Shown here: positions 1 to 10,373 of the stretch, in pieces
How positions within the stretch are numbered: position 1 is the first letter of the stretch
How the letters are laid out: every line of letters begins with the position of its first letter
DNA from: Schistosoma haematobium
Taxonomy: Eukaryota > Platyhelminthes > Trematoda > Strigeidida > Schistosomatidae
Assembly (NCBI RefSeq): GCF_000699445.3
Contig: NC_067195.1
Coordinates: 60,549,591 to 60,613,590 of the forward strand
DNA: 64,000 bases
Direction of reading: 5' to 3'
Made by a program: the position numbers and the translations under genes
Notes under the pieces: generated by a model
Told to the model about the DNA's origin: nothing
The model's database searches: none
The model's input: the letters and a program-made list of their open reading frames with translations, nothing else

Positions 1-760
1 TCGTCAAGCTAAGCGAACAGTTGAGTGTATGTAACTACATGTTGAAGTACGCATGGATGTTACTAAATAGATGTTATTTGAACCACGTGAATAGTAAGTT
101 ACAACAGACTCATATTACGTTACTATGAGTTATATCCGATTCGTTTAGTGATATTTATTGTTATAGACCAAAACATTTGAAGAACAATTGAAAAATATAG
201 AACAGTCAATAATTATTTCATTTCAGCATTGAATCAATAAAGTCTACATTCTTAGAATTCGCACTTTCCTTACAAAGTGTTTTACACTGGTTTGTCCACT
301 TCAGTAGATGCAATGAAGAATTTTAAACTGGACCGATTTGATCCGAGATATAAATTTAATTTTAACACACATTTACTCTTTTTTTCTGATGTTGTTTCTA
401 GAAACTAATAACATGTACGCAATTTTCTATGCTTCTTTATTACTTAAATTAGTACTTTAAGTGAAATTATAGTAATATTGTTCAATCTAATTTATATCAA
501 AAGAAAAGTAACAAAGATATTACTGTTTATTTACATCAAATGAAGTATAACTGATATTGGTTAACCCATTATTGTATATAAATTTTGAAATGTCCCTAGT
601 ATATCGGAAGAAACAAACTAATGAATAAAAAAGATGGGATTACAAAAGAATTTCCTATTACTATTAAACAATGCCAAATTTGTCGAGTGTATAAATTTGA
701 AATTGTCTATAAAAGAAAATAGAAATAAATTATATTAGTAGGTGGTCCATACATCAAGTA

Positions 761-763
<3 letters not shown>

Positions 764-850
<87 letters not shown>
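764..850. repeat. Compound (TA)n-(GA)n microsatellite
   Basis: About 26 TA dinucleotides run directly into about 17 GA dinucleotides. This is read directly from the sequence. Confidence 0.95.
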
Positions 851-854
<4 letters not shown>

Positions 855-900
855 ACGAGAGAGACAAACTAGTCTAGAAAGTCTAAAGCAAACAGCATGA

Positions 901-936
901 CATTATTATTATTATTATTATTATTATATTATTATA
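901..936. repeat. (ATT)n microsatellite
   Basis: ATT triplets with one interruption. Similar ATT/AAT tracts occur at 5500-5530, 5655-5702, 8545-8596 and 13069-13085. Confidence 0.9.
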
Positions 937-1267
937 CTCACATTTCACACGAATTATTAATGTTGAACAACTAGTATTTTTTTTAACCGCCTCATTTTTT
1001 TTTAAAAAATGTTTGTGAAAGAATTTTTTTAGACAGCTGATGAGGTTAGAAAAAATACTAAAACAAAAATTGGAAAAGGGATGGAATGTTACAATAATAA
1101 TTTAGAGAGTGAATGATACTTTTTTGTTTAGAATGGTAGTGGTAATAGTTGAAAAGATGAAGGAGGGTGAAAACAACATTCAATCTGAGTATTTCAATGA
1201 AATTATTCTTACCGTTTGCCAGGTTGTTTTTCCAACACAGGAATAAGTGTATATATTCACGTACATG

Positions 1268-1269
<2 letters not shown>

Positions 1270-1301
<32 letters not shown>

Positions 1302-1306
1302 TGTAT
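1270..1306. repeat. (ATGT)n microsatellite
   Basis: Eight to nine ATGT units. Its complement creates a spurious HTYI-repeat open frame on the minus strand. Confidence 0.95.
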
Positions 1307-1828
1307 ATGCCACAGAGTAAGATAAAAGTAGAAAAAAGAAATGTAAGATGATGAAGTAAGAAAGAATAGGAAACGTTTGGTCAGAAAAGTGTAAATACTA
1401 ATCGGAACATTGGAAAAAGTAACGTAGATATGTTTACATAAATAAGTGAGCAAAACTGTAAATTATGTACATACTGAGCATACAGTTAATGTTATTATTA
1501 AACACCAAGAATGAATTGATGCAGAGATACTTTTTTTTTCTGAACAATTCTGACATATAAGTGATTGTTAAAAATATTTGAAGTTGGTTAGTACTTACTA
1601 TAGAAGAACATTGAATAAGTAAATCCTAATTATAATTGATTCGTTAAACTAATGAATTAACATAAAGGAAGTGTACAACTACAATTTGGGAGATTTTGTC
1701 TTACTGATTAATTATTTCATTTAGATGATATAAATAGAATGATATATTGAAATGATAATGTTGTGTTGCATGAACATTATCTGATAAGTCTTGCAAATTG
1801 AACGCTATATTCGTTTCCTAAGCTATTC

Positions 1829-2162
1829 TGTAACCCCCAAGCTAGAAATATACAGCCACCTAAACAACGAGAGAGAAGACGCAATGTATGCGAGAAGTAC
1901 TTTACTCCAAGGTTCATTTCAATACAGAAAATATAGGGTTTTTATAATATTTTAAATGTTCTTAGGTTGCTCGAAGATTCTGGAATGCTACTAAACATAG
2001 TAGAAGTATAGCAATCAGCCAATCAGAACTTCTACATGTGACGTTTCACTTCCTTGATAATTCTGGCTAAACTTCAAGTGAACGCTGATTGGATGAAACG
2101 TTTCCTAGTGTTTCCTGATCCTCGCTTGTCTTTTGCGAGAAATTTTCTGGATCACCCCAACA
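1829..2162. mobile_element. Probable solo LTR (334 bp)
   Basis: A block of higher G+C than its flanks is bounded by TGTAACCCCC and CACCCCAACA, so it has TG...CA ends with an imperfect inverted terminus. Read on the minus strand it contains a TATAAAAA box. Flanking bases (TATTC and TTATC) do not form a clean duplication. No gag or pol lies beside it. Family and orientation are not certain. Confidence 0.5.
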
Positions 2163-3724
2163 TTATCTCTTAATGAATCAGGAATATAATAGAAAGTTTC
2201 AATATTTTTTATAACAAGAAACTAACTTAAAGCTTAGAATCGGTAATTTGAAACTCAAACATGGTAGAATTATGTTAAAGTACACTGATCATCCTGTTTT
2301 CATGAACTAATAACTAAAGTAAAATAAAGTACCCCCCCATAATGTATGTTTAGCTTACGAGCGGAAGTAGTAGGTTTCTTTTTGAAAATACTATCAATGA
2401 GAATTGTTTATAAGACCGGTCAGCCTTACTTTTCAAATCAGTGAGTCTTTAAAGCTTTAAGATATAAACCTAAATTGCAACCATCAACCAACTGACTATA
2501 CAAATGATTAATGTAATAAAATTTATTTAAACTATAAACCCTGTAAGATTCCTTAAGTATTATGCATTTTTTAAAGATTAATAACTCTTGGAAAAGATTT
2601 CGTTTCATAGAATGGAGCACAAACTGCTCAGGAATCATGTAGCCAATTGTTTCTCAAGAATGTATGATTACGTATTCAATCAAACACACACTTAATAAAA
2701 CCTAGTATTTAGTGTGTAAGGTTACGCTCAATAAGGTTCATGGACTGAGGGTGATATGTTTAGTGTTTTTGCTTAGAATTTATAGTAGTTTTAAACGTAA
2801 AATACCTATATTTCAGATTTCCGATCGATGGTTAACTTCTTTCAGAGCAATTTTTGTGGACTTATTGGTTTTCAGAACAAGTTCCTAAGTATTAGAAATA
2901 ATATTGATATAATTGTAATTGTAATTTTCCAATTCGATCTCTAGTCTGATGTTCTTTAATTTATTTGTTATTATCAGTGTGTTAGAAAAAGTCCGACGTT
3001 ATAGGTTTCTGCTAAGTGGGAATATATTTAGAAATGTCCTCAGAAAATATTTATACATGACATACAAACCAGTGAAATATCTTTATTTCCATTTGAGGTG
3101 ACATATTGTGTCGATTCACAAAGGACCACAGTTGTGAGTCCTAGTTACACTCGGACGAAATATCTTTTATCATTACAAACCTGACAAAGCCAGAATTAAG
3201 ATTCATTTCCGTGTTAACAGTAGTTGATCACCTTTGTAAATTATCACAATATTTAAATTACTCAGTACACTTTCGTTTATCATCCTGTATTGAACTTGAT
3301 TATTTGTATACAGAAAAGAAAATTAATTTCGTTTATTGGACCGGTATAACGTGTTGCAATTATTTCTAATATTAAAATATAGAAACTTATATAATCACTA
3401 TATAAGAAGTCTTAACTGTCATAATAAAATACAATACTTGGTCTATAAAGCATACTTCGGAAAAATGGTTAATTTTCTCGTACATATCCTTCATAAGAAC
3501 ATTGATAACAGTAAGTTGACTTGTGTGATTTACGAAATTCTTATTGACAATTCATACAAATTAAGTAAATTTAGTTAAAATCTGTTTATATTTCAAATGA
3601 GTTATTCATCAAGCTTGATTATACGTAATTTGTTATGTCTTATAACAGAAAAAAAATTCATGTGAGTACAATCAATAGTTGTAAAGTATTAAATATCTAC
3701 TCAAGATTTTAGTGACATAATTAT
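2163..3724. other. Non-coding spacer
   Basis: AT-rich unique-looking sequence. I see no exon, RNA gene or recognisable repeat. The 80-codon plus-strand open frame near 3336-3578 has no recognisable motif and is probably chance. Confidence 0.5.
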
Positions 3725-4315
3725 TATTGAAATCATGAACTGATCATTGTTAGATTATCATTGCAAACATGGAAACATAGGACGGCTGTTTTATTCTACC
3801 ATCAGTCTCCTCAACAGCGCACATCCACGATCCCTCACGCGGGACTCGAACTAAAGATCAACGGTTTCGCGCAAACGCCTAATCTCTGTACCACTGAGCT
3901 AGCATCTGACGGTGTTAATGTCAAACTTCAGTCAGTCCACGATATTGTATGAACATCTTTCATTGTCTCCGGTGGATAACTGCCTAACGCCCGACACGGT
4001 TGAACTACAACTAGTCACAGCTTCCACTAGAACTCCGAGAATTACCTCTTAAAGTTAATCACTAGTGAGCACACAGTAGCTTTCAACTCAACCGTATTGG
4101 GTGTGAGGCATTAACATCGTCGGATGCCTGCTCACTGGTACATAGATTAACCGTTCACACAATAACGAAGGTCTTTAGTTAGAGTTCTGTGTGTGGGGTC
4201 GTGGATATGCATTGCTGAAGAGACCGATGATAGAATAAAACAGCCGTTTTGGCCTCCCATGTTTTCAATGACAATCTAACATTGATCAGTTCATGATTCC
4301 AATGAAAGTCAACAA
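3725..4315. mobile_element. Family B hammerhead SINE, inverted composite
   Basis: Two diverged family B units are joined head to head. The left arm reads on the minus strand and the right arm on the plus strand. Each arm holds the tail with ATCATGA, a decayed hammerhead region, and a tRNA-like head. The outer ~95 bp at each end are inverted copies of each other, which makes the whole look like a MITE. The hammerhead cores are mutated (right arm CTGAAGAG, with GAAA altered to AAAA), so ribozyme activity is unlikely. Confidence 0.75.
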
Positions 4316-5502
4316 TTTCCATAATCTCAATTATTATTTTCACTAATCCGACATTCTAATGTGATATGTAATCATTTGTATTTTGTTTATTAGCTAACAA
4401 AAATTTGCTTAATTTTATCATTTAAGAATATTTAATCTAAGTTCTTTTGTTGTAATGTGTTATTGTGAAGAAAAACAAACTTAGACCAGTTCATAAACCG
4501 TCAAAGTTATAATGAGTAGTTACTTTTTCATCATTATAAGTCTACCTTTGTATAGTTCATATCATATATCATCTTACTAACTAAATATTCTGTATATTCT
4601 TGTCAAAAGATATTTATACACCTTGTTACAGTTATGTTTCTCACAGAAATCTAATTGTAAGAAAGTGTAACAATATATATAATATTATTTTTTTATCTCA
4701 TTCTTATGCATTTGACATTTGATGATAATATAAAGAAATCATTCTTCAAATTATTACATTTCACATAAAATTACCAAATTAACTATGTACACAGTTACTA
4801 TGGCAACTGTGATTAGGATACTAAATTATGAAAATTGTTTAGCGCAATTTACATGTAAACACTTAGCGTATATATATAATTTAGAATGTTAGATTATGTA
4901 TGTATATAGCAAGCAAATAATGATGTAAATTATTAAACAAAATTTATTTATTTGTATAAATGAATTATATATATATATACATGTATATGAACTGCATAAG
5001 AGCGCATTCAATTGAATTGTTGATTTGACAGTTAAAGTTTTGATATAAATATAATTTAGTCACATTTTTACAAAATAAGATTTATTTACCTATTTTATAA
5101 GTTGAGTTAATTAAATACACATCGTATTTATGTTTGTATAAATAATTGTATAAAAATATCTGTAATAATAATCATAATAATATAAACTAGGAAGTTTTAT
5201 TTGTATCCATCTATTGTATAAAGTAGGATGTTAAGCTTGAATAAGTGTCTAGGTATAACATGAATTGGTATAAAAACATTAAAACAAGCATAGTTATATA
5301 GATATGTTTAAATACAAATTGAAATGTCATTAATAAAACTTATTTGCGGTAATTAAATTCATTTTAGGCACATGTTTACACAGGCATATGAATCTTTTAT
5401 AAATTAAATAAATAAATATTAACTAAATAATAAAAATTTGCCTAAATTAACTAAGATTTTATAAAATACTGATTATTATTACTATTATAATCGCATATAA
5501 AC

Positions 5503-5533
<31 letters not shown>

Positions 5534-5848
5534 TGGTTATAATTAAACAAATGTATTCCAATTATACAGGTAGTTTAAATTGAAATGAGAATTTATGAAG
5601 TATATATCAATGAAATCTATTTATTCATGTAAATTGATTTAAAATGGACGTATGCGTATTTATTATTATTATTATTATCATTATTATTATTATTATTATT
5701 ATGTAATGATTGATAGTTAATTGTTGATTTAAATACTATTCAACACAATTAATATTATTAGTAAATTCATTCAATATTATAAATTTTGGAACAATATCGA
5801 ATCCTCTATTACCTGTTTGTACAATATTATAACAAATATCTGATTAGA

Positions 5849-5888
<40 letters not shown>

Positions 5889-5974
5889 TATAGTAACTAA
5901 TTAGACTAAGTATTTTCCTACTTTTTAATAGTTAATATGTATCTCATTCATATTTAATTAATAACGTTTCCTAT
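4316..5974. other. Non-coding AT-rich spacer
   Basis: Very AT-rich. It contains (AAT)n near 5500-5530, (ATT)n near 5655-5702 and (TA)n at 5852-5886. No gene signal is seen. Confidence 0.6.
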
Positions 5975-6345
5975 TAACACTGCATGGCCGTTTCACCCTG
6001 TCGTGGGACTCCTCAACAATGCGCACCCACCATCATGCTCACGGGATTCGAACACAGGGCTTTCAGTCTCGCTCGTGAACGCTTAATCAACTGGACCACT
6101 GAGCCGGCATTCAATGGTGTTAGTGTCTAACATCAACCAATCCATGAAATTGTGCGACCATCTTCCATTGTATTGAGGTAGATACCTGTCTCTACCCTAC
6201 ACGGATTAGCTCTACTGGTCATGGTTTCTCACTAGAACTTCGCGAATTCCCTCACGAAGCTAGTCACTAGTGGGCACATGTTAATTACTACTATAGGGAT
6301 TGTGGAGATTATTAAGATTATTAAGACCACATATAAGGTTATTGT
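5975..6345 (-). mobile_element. Family B SINE, 5'-truncated hammerhead arm
   Basis: It matches the copy at 23464-23895 from the hammerhead region through the tRNA-like head (B-box complement GGATTCGAAC, then CCACTGAGCC) to the terminal GGGATTGTGGAGATT. The hammerhead core is altered (CTGAGGAG to TTGAGGAG) and the scissile triplet region is changed. Both features are shared with the 23.5-kb copy, so these two form a subfamily. Confidence 0.75.
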
Positions 6346-6825
6346 ATTATTATATATCTGTCATTAGTTTTGTTAAAGAATAAAGATAAAAAGGAAAATA
6401 CATAGAAAACCGTAGTTTTTCCTAATCGGATTTTTCACAATTTACTATCTCATTAATTCATTATTCCTTAATAATGACGCGTGAGTACATATGATTAACA
6501 GTTATAAGTATTCAATTCAATTCATAGTTTAATTGTAATATTTGTATAGTCGGAATGTGTCGTAACATTATGTTTATTTCAGTGGTCTATTAAAAGTAGA
6601 CACTATTTTTATTACTTAGATGGTGGTTGGAGGTAGTCAACAGGAAACCTTGGACCCGAGTTACGTGCTACTTGGCACTCGTCAGCAAGGTGTACCTGTA
6701 ATCTTGAGGGTCGATAGCATTTGATCTGCACCAAATAAGGACTAGACAAGCATGAGATTGATCACCACCCAGTGATCAATCAATTGTGATTACATCTCAG
6801 TCCTACAGGAGGTTAGTCGCGGCTC

Positions 6826-6895
6826 GGATAGCTCAGTGGTAACGTCTCTGACTGTGAAGCTGGGTGACACGAGATCGAATCCGCCAGGGAGCACC
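6826..6895 (+). promoter_or_regulatory. tRNA-like pol III promoter (A and B boxes) of family C
   Basis: TAGCTCAGTGGTAACG matches an A box and GAGATCGAATCC matches a B box, about 45 bp apart, as in a type 2 internal RNA polymerase III promoter. No acceptor stem is seen, so it is a SINE head and not a tRNA gene. Confidence 0.75.
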
Positions 6896-6919
6896 AGTTC
6901 CCTCAAGATTACAGGTACA

Positions 6920-6962
6920 CCTTGCTGACGAGTGCCAAGTAGCACGAAACCCGGGTCCAGGG
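6920..6962 (+). ncRNA. Hammerhead ribozyme, family C (intact core)
   Basis: The order is stem I CCTTG, core CTGACGAG, stem II TGC/GCA, GAAA, stem III CCC/GGG, GTC, and stem I partner CAGGG. All conserved core positions (CUGANGA, GAAA, NUH cleavage triplet) are present. Predicted cleavage falls between 6957 and 6958. The plan is the same as the known Smα hammerhead, but the stems differ. Activity is inferred. Confidence 0.8.
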
Positions 6963-7150
6963 TTTCCTGTTGACTACCTCCAACCACCATCTAATCTCAA
7001 TACATAGTGCCCGCAGTGTCGAGTCACCTAGACTGGTGGCCACATTGCAACATGATCGATAGCATTCGATCTGCACTAATAGGGACTAGACAAGCATCAG
7101 ATTGATCACCACCCAGTGATCAATCAATTGTGATTACTATTTTTATTACT

Positions 7151-8026
7151 GTATAAAATATTCCTTCATTTCAACACTGACTAACAAATTAATCATATGC
7201 AATTTTTATTTGTTATTTACTGAATATATTTCTAAAGAACTAGATCCCATTTGATTTAATTGGGATCATTCTTTGAAATCATCGTAAAACACCACTGAAA
7301 CTTTGATCATGTTTATATAATTGTTTTATGAATTGTATTATCAATGCTAATGTCTTTTTTAAATGTCAATTACTTTTGTGCAGAAAAAGAATTACCGAAG
7401 TTTTAAAAATGAAATAATTACAATTATAGTAAGAGAAGTAAGATTGTAAGTATTTCAAGATTGCTAGTACATTGTAAATTTATTCGTTTATTCCCGTACT
7501 TATAATCTCCATTCATTAGTATATTTTTGTTAAAATGTTATCCATAACTACAAGTTCAACATCTCATGTGACTAGTAAACTTCACACATCTAAATAATCG
7601 TATAATGTTATGTACAAAATATAACATACCTAATTATCAAGGAAACAAAACATCTTAGGAAGTTCAAAATGAGAAAAATACATTGTTTTTTAATTAGTTC
7701 ATTGTTATTTATTATCATATTTTAACGTAAATCATATTGCATCTTGGTTGATGTTTTTTTTTTTTTAGTTACTAATCAGTTGATAGCTTAGTTTGATAGT
7801 TTGGTTAAAAATTTGTAAAGTGAATTGTCATTAAATAGAAAACTCTTCAAATCTACAACCCCTCATCAGTTATTTACTTCATATGGAAATGTTTTGGATA
7901 ATATTACTTATAAATAAAACAGTAAATCTTAGATATTGGATAGCAGATTCCTAATTTATATTTCTTAAATTTAGGATATTCTAGGGTAACCGTGTCTATC
8001 TGAAGAGCTATATAAGAAAATGTGAT
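7151..8026. other. Non-coding spacer
   Basis: AT-rich sequence without recognisable genes or repeats. Confidence 0.5.
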
Positions 8027-8418
8027 TAATATTAAATAGTTGAGATCATGAGTCAGTTGAAACTAGACCAACATGGAAAATCTGTAGGCACTGGACAACC
8101 GCTTCGTCCTATTGCGGGACTCCTCAGCAGTGCGCATCCACGACCCCACCTCGCGGGATTCAAACCCAGGACCTATAAGTCTCGCGCCAGGCGCTTAACC
8201 AACTAGAACACTGAGCCGGCCGGCATCCAACGGTTTTAATGTCTAACTTCAACTAATCCACGAAATTGAGCGACACATCCACCATTGACATCAGTGAGTT
8301 ACTACCTGTCCAGTGCTTCCAGGTTTTCCAAAGTGGTCTAGCTTCAATTGACTCATGATCTCAACTATTGAAATTACTACAATCGTCACAAAACCCCTTC
8401 TGATGCTAATATTAAATA
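8027..8418. mobile_element. Family B SINE, inverted insertion with 12-bp TSD
   Basis: Perfect 12-bp copies of TAATATTAAATA (8027-8038 and 8407-8418) flank the element. The first ~270 bp are a minus-oriented unit with hammerhead and tRNA-like head. The last ~96 bp are a plus-oriented tail that starts GTC|CAGTGC, which is the predicted ribozyme cleavage site (8310/8311), and ends CCCCTTCTGAT. The minus hammerhead has GAAA changed to GAAG. The arrangement looks like a twin-primed insertion. Confidence 0.85.
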
Positions 8419-8639
8419 ACAAGCAGTTACCTGAAATTATATATATATATATACCTCTATTGTAATTCACATTTATTTGTCTTAGCACATATATGGTTTT
8501 ATAAATAACAAGTTTTGTTCTCATGCATATAAAGGATGACTTTGATGACTATTATTATTATTATCATCATTACTACTATTATTATATTATTATTATTTAG
8601 ACATCGGTAGTAAATGTACAACTGGTCGCTTATCAATAA
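8419..8639. other. Spacer with (TA)n and (ATT)n tracts
   Basis: Short AT-rich gap between two family B insertions. ATT/ATC triplets lie at about 8545-8596. Confidence 0.6.
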
Positions 8640-8917
8640 AAAAAATTATTATCAGAAGGGGTTTGTGGAGATTCAACTGACTCATGATTTCAATCTGTGA
8701 AATTTCTAAAATCTCCACGAAACCCCTTCTGATAATAATCATCTGTTCATAAGTGACTGACTTCAAGAGATACTCCTGGAGTTCTTGTGGGAAGTCGTTA
8801 CCAGTGGAGTTCAACCAGGTCTGTTGTGAGATATCAGCTCACTGATGACAATGGTATACGGTGGCGCAACTTCGTGGATTGGTTGACGTTAGACATCAAT
8901 ACCGTTGAATGCCAGCC

Positions 8918-8990
8918 GGCTCAGTGGTCTAATGGTTAAGTGCTCGCGCGCGAAGCCAGTAGGTCCTGGGTTCGAATCACTTGGGGTGCG
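8918..8990 (+). promoter_or_regulatory. tRNA-like pol III promoter of family B
   Basis: GGCTCAGTGGTCTAATGG resembles an A box and GGTTCGAATC a B box, immediately upstream of the hammerhead. There is no complete tRNA cloverleaf. Confidence 0.75.
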
Positions 8991-9003
8991 GGTTCGTGGA
9001 TGC

Positions 9004-9049
9004 GCACTGCTGAGGAGTCCCATACTAGGACGAAACGGCCGTCCAGTGC
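9004..9049 (+). ncRNA. Hammerhead ribozyme, family B (intact core)
   Basis: Stem I GCACTG pairs perfectly with CAGTGC. Between them are CTGAGGAG, stem II TCC/GGA with loop, GAAA, the short stem III CGGCCG region, and GTC. The scissile bond is predicted between 9043 and 9044. Every invariant core base is present. Other copies in the window have broken cores (AAAA, GAAG or TTGAGGAG), as expected for decayed insertions. Confidence 0.8.
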
Positions 9050-9115
9050 TTCCAGGTTTCCCATGGTGGTCTAGCTTCAACTGACTCATGATTTCAATCT
9101 GTGAAAGAAAGATTA

Positions 9116-9539
9116 ATACATAAATTATTTAAAAATAAATTGAATAATTTACTTAAGTTAGTAAATGCATAACAACTAGCTTGTTTTGTAATGCAATCAT
9201 AATGTGATTCAATTTTTCATCATAATTATCGTTTTAATTATCAGTAATATTATATGATAATAGACAGATAGTTATGGAAAACAAATGAGCAAAGTTGTTT
9301 AATTTACAAGCCAATAAATTCACCGTACATCTTATAAATAACTTTTTTTTTGAATAACCGTTGTCATATTACATTCTAACTGTAAATGTTTATTTATTAA
9401 TTATGCAATCAGAGTTAAATATTTCATTGTTTTGATTATGGTTAATGTGTACTCTTTAATTTTAGTCGGTAAAATACCTACAGCAACACAAGTTTTTGAT
9501 AAATTAATTCATTTTTTGTATTAGTTGTATATATCTTCC
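9116..9539. other. Non-coding spacer
   Basis: AT-rich, nothing recognisable. Confidence 0.5.
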
Positions 9540-9775
9540 TATTGACGTTTAGGATTGTAGTTAGTCAGTCTCTTATTAGGATATGCCTATCAGGTGCGGA
9601 TGGTCTCGATATTGCCTTAAATTAAGAGCATTATAAGCAGAGATGGATGGTGGCTAACAGTGGGATACAGGACGCGCGTTTTGTCCTATATTGTACTCAT
9701 CAGCTGGATGTACCTCCATCTCAGGGTTGATGCTCACTCCTGGAGTAGGATAACAGTGAGTCCTATTTTACCTTG
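9540..9775 (-). mobile_element. Smα-type hammerhead SINE (family A), minus strand
   Basis: On the minus strand the core CTGATGAG, stem I ATCCAG and the 3' body (CACTGTTAGCCACCATCCAT) match the known schistosome Smα repeat. GAAA has become AAAA, so the ribozyme is probably inactive. The tRNA-like head carries an internal deletion near 9735. Confidence 0.8.
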
Positions 9776-9904
9776 TTTGATTCTCACAAGTTGTTTACGA
9801 TAGCTTACCTGACTTTAGTATTGAAAATAACAAGCGTTGTTCAACGTGAGTATGGAATTGAATTTAGTCAGGATGAAATATCAATAGTAATCGGAGTTGT
9901 TAAG

Positions 9905-10368
9905 TGTTATAGCCCAAAGCCGCCAATCAGAGGCAGCGAACTATCGATCGGACCAAGGACACGTGCGAACAGCCTAGAGTCCTGAATAGTCCTGGTTTCC
10001 GCCTAGCCCAGCCAGTTAAGTCCAGAACACCAGTCTCAGCCTCTGTAATATGAATCATGTATTTCAAACATACTGAGTTTATATACCAAACAGACCACAA
10101 CGTAGCATAAAATAGAAAATAACATTTGTACAAAATTTAGCCAAATGTGGCTGTAAATGTGGGATGCAGTGACTAACAGACAGGGCATAATTCAAGAATG
10201 GTCAAACGTATAGTAATGGTTCATAGGCCAAAATAACGTTTATAATAAGAGAAATATGAATATGAATCGTTTAGTTATTTAATAATTATACGATAAAAAT
10301 ATACGTTTAGTATTGGTCTATAAAAGAATCCCAAAGTTACCATTCATTATGTTTCTCGGGTCCTAACA
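9905..10368 (+). mobile_element. Probable solo LTR (464 bp)
   Basis: It starts TGTTATAGCCC and ends GGGTCCTAACA, giving TG...CA ends with a TGTTA/TAACA inverted terminus. TAAG occurs at both flanks (9901-9904 and 10370-10373), compatible with a 4-5 bp duplication. A CTATAAAAG box lies at 10318. No internal gag-pol is present. It probably derives from a Gypsy-type LTR retrotransposon, but the family is not verified. Confidence 0.65.
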
Positions 10369-10373
10369 CTAAG

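Larger units (their letters stand above)
1..1828. other. AT-rich non-coding spacer with microsatellites
   Basis: No coding signal is visible. The open frames here arise from microsatellites and AT-rich sequence. The stretch holds three simple repeats, listed separately. Confidence 0.6.
6602..7150. mobile_element. Family C hammerhead SINE composite with 15-bp TSD
   Basis: A 519-bp element lies between perfect 15-bp copies of ACTATTTTTATTACT (6602-6616 and 7136-7150). From left to right it holds an inverted arm with a hammerhead on the minus strand (6617-6710), a tail piece that runs directly into a head (junction near 6790), a tRNA-like promoter (6826-6895), an intact hammerhead on the plus strand, and a tail ending in a hairpin. 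The same element with its 189-bp centre flipped occurs at 18128-18645. I recognise no coding capacity. It is probably mobilised in trans. Confidence 0.85.
8640..9105 (+). mobile_element. Family B SINE, longer-than-unit head-to-tail copy
   Basis: A short inverted terminus (ATCAGAAGGGG) is followed by the end of one unit (8673-8740, ending CCCCTTCTGATA). That runs straight into the head of a complete unit with tRNA-like promoter, intact hammerhead and the start of its tail. The stretch from CAACTGACTCATG to TCTGTGAAA occurs at 8673 and again at 9069, a 396-bp period. This is the best-preserved family B copy in the window. Confidence 0.85.

Noticed and set aside
1058..1453. 131-codon minus-strand open frame
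   Set aside because: Phe/Tyr/Ile-rich with a THTYI-type repeat from the ATGT microsatellite. No domain or splice context.
3725..4315. Family B composite as a DNA-transposon MITE
   Set aside because: Target duplications of 12-15 bp of variable sequence, pol III heads and asymmetric inversions at related copies fit LINE-type retrotransposition better.
6790..6990. 66-codon open frame starting MVVGGSQQE, also at 18130-18330
   Set aside because: It repeats because both lie in the family C SINE. The frame spans tRNA-like and ribozyme sequence and is not a protein gene.
8918..8990. Possible genuine tRNA genes in the SINE heads
   Set aside because: A and B boxes are present, but no matched acceptor stem or full cloverleaf was found. 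Copies are dispersed and followed by the ribozyme.
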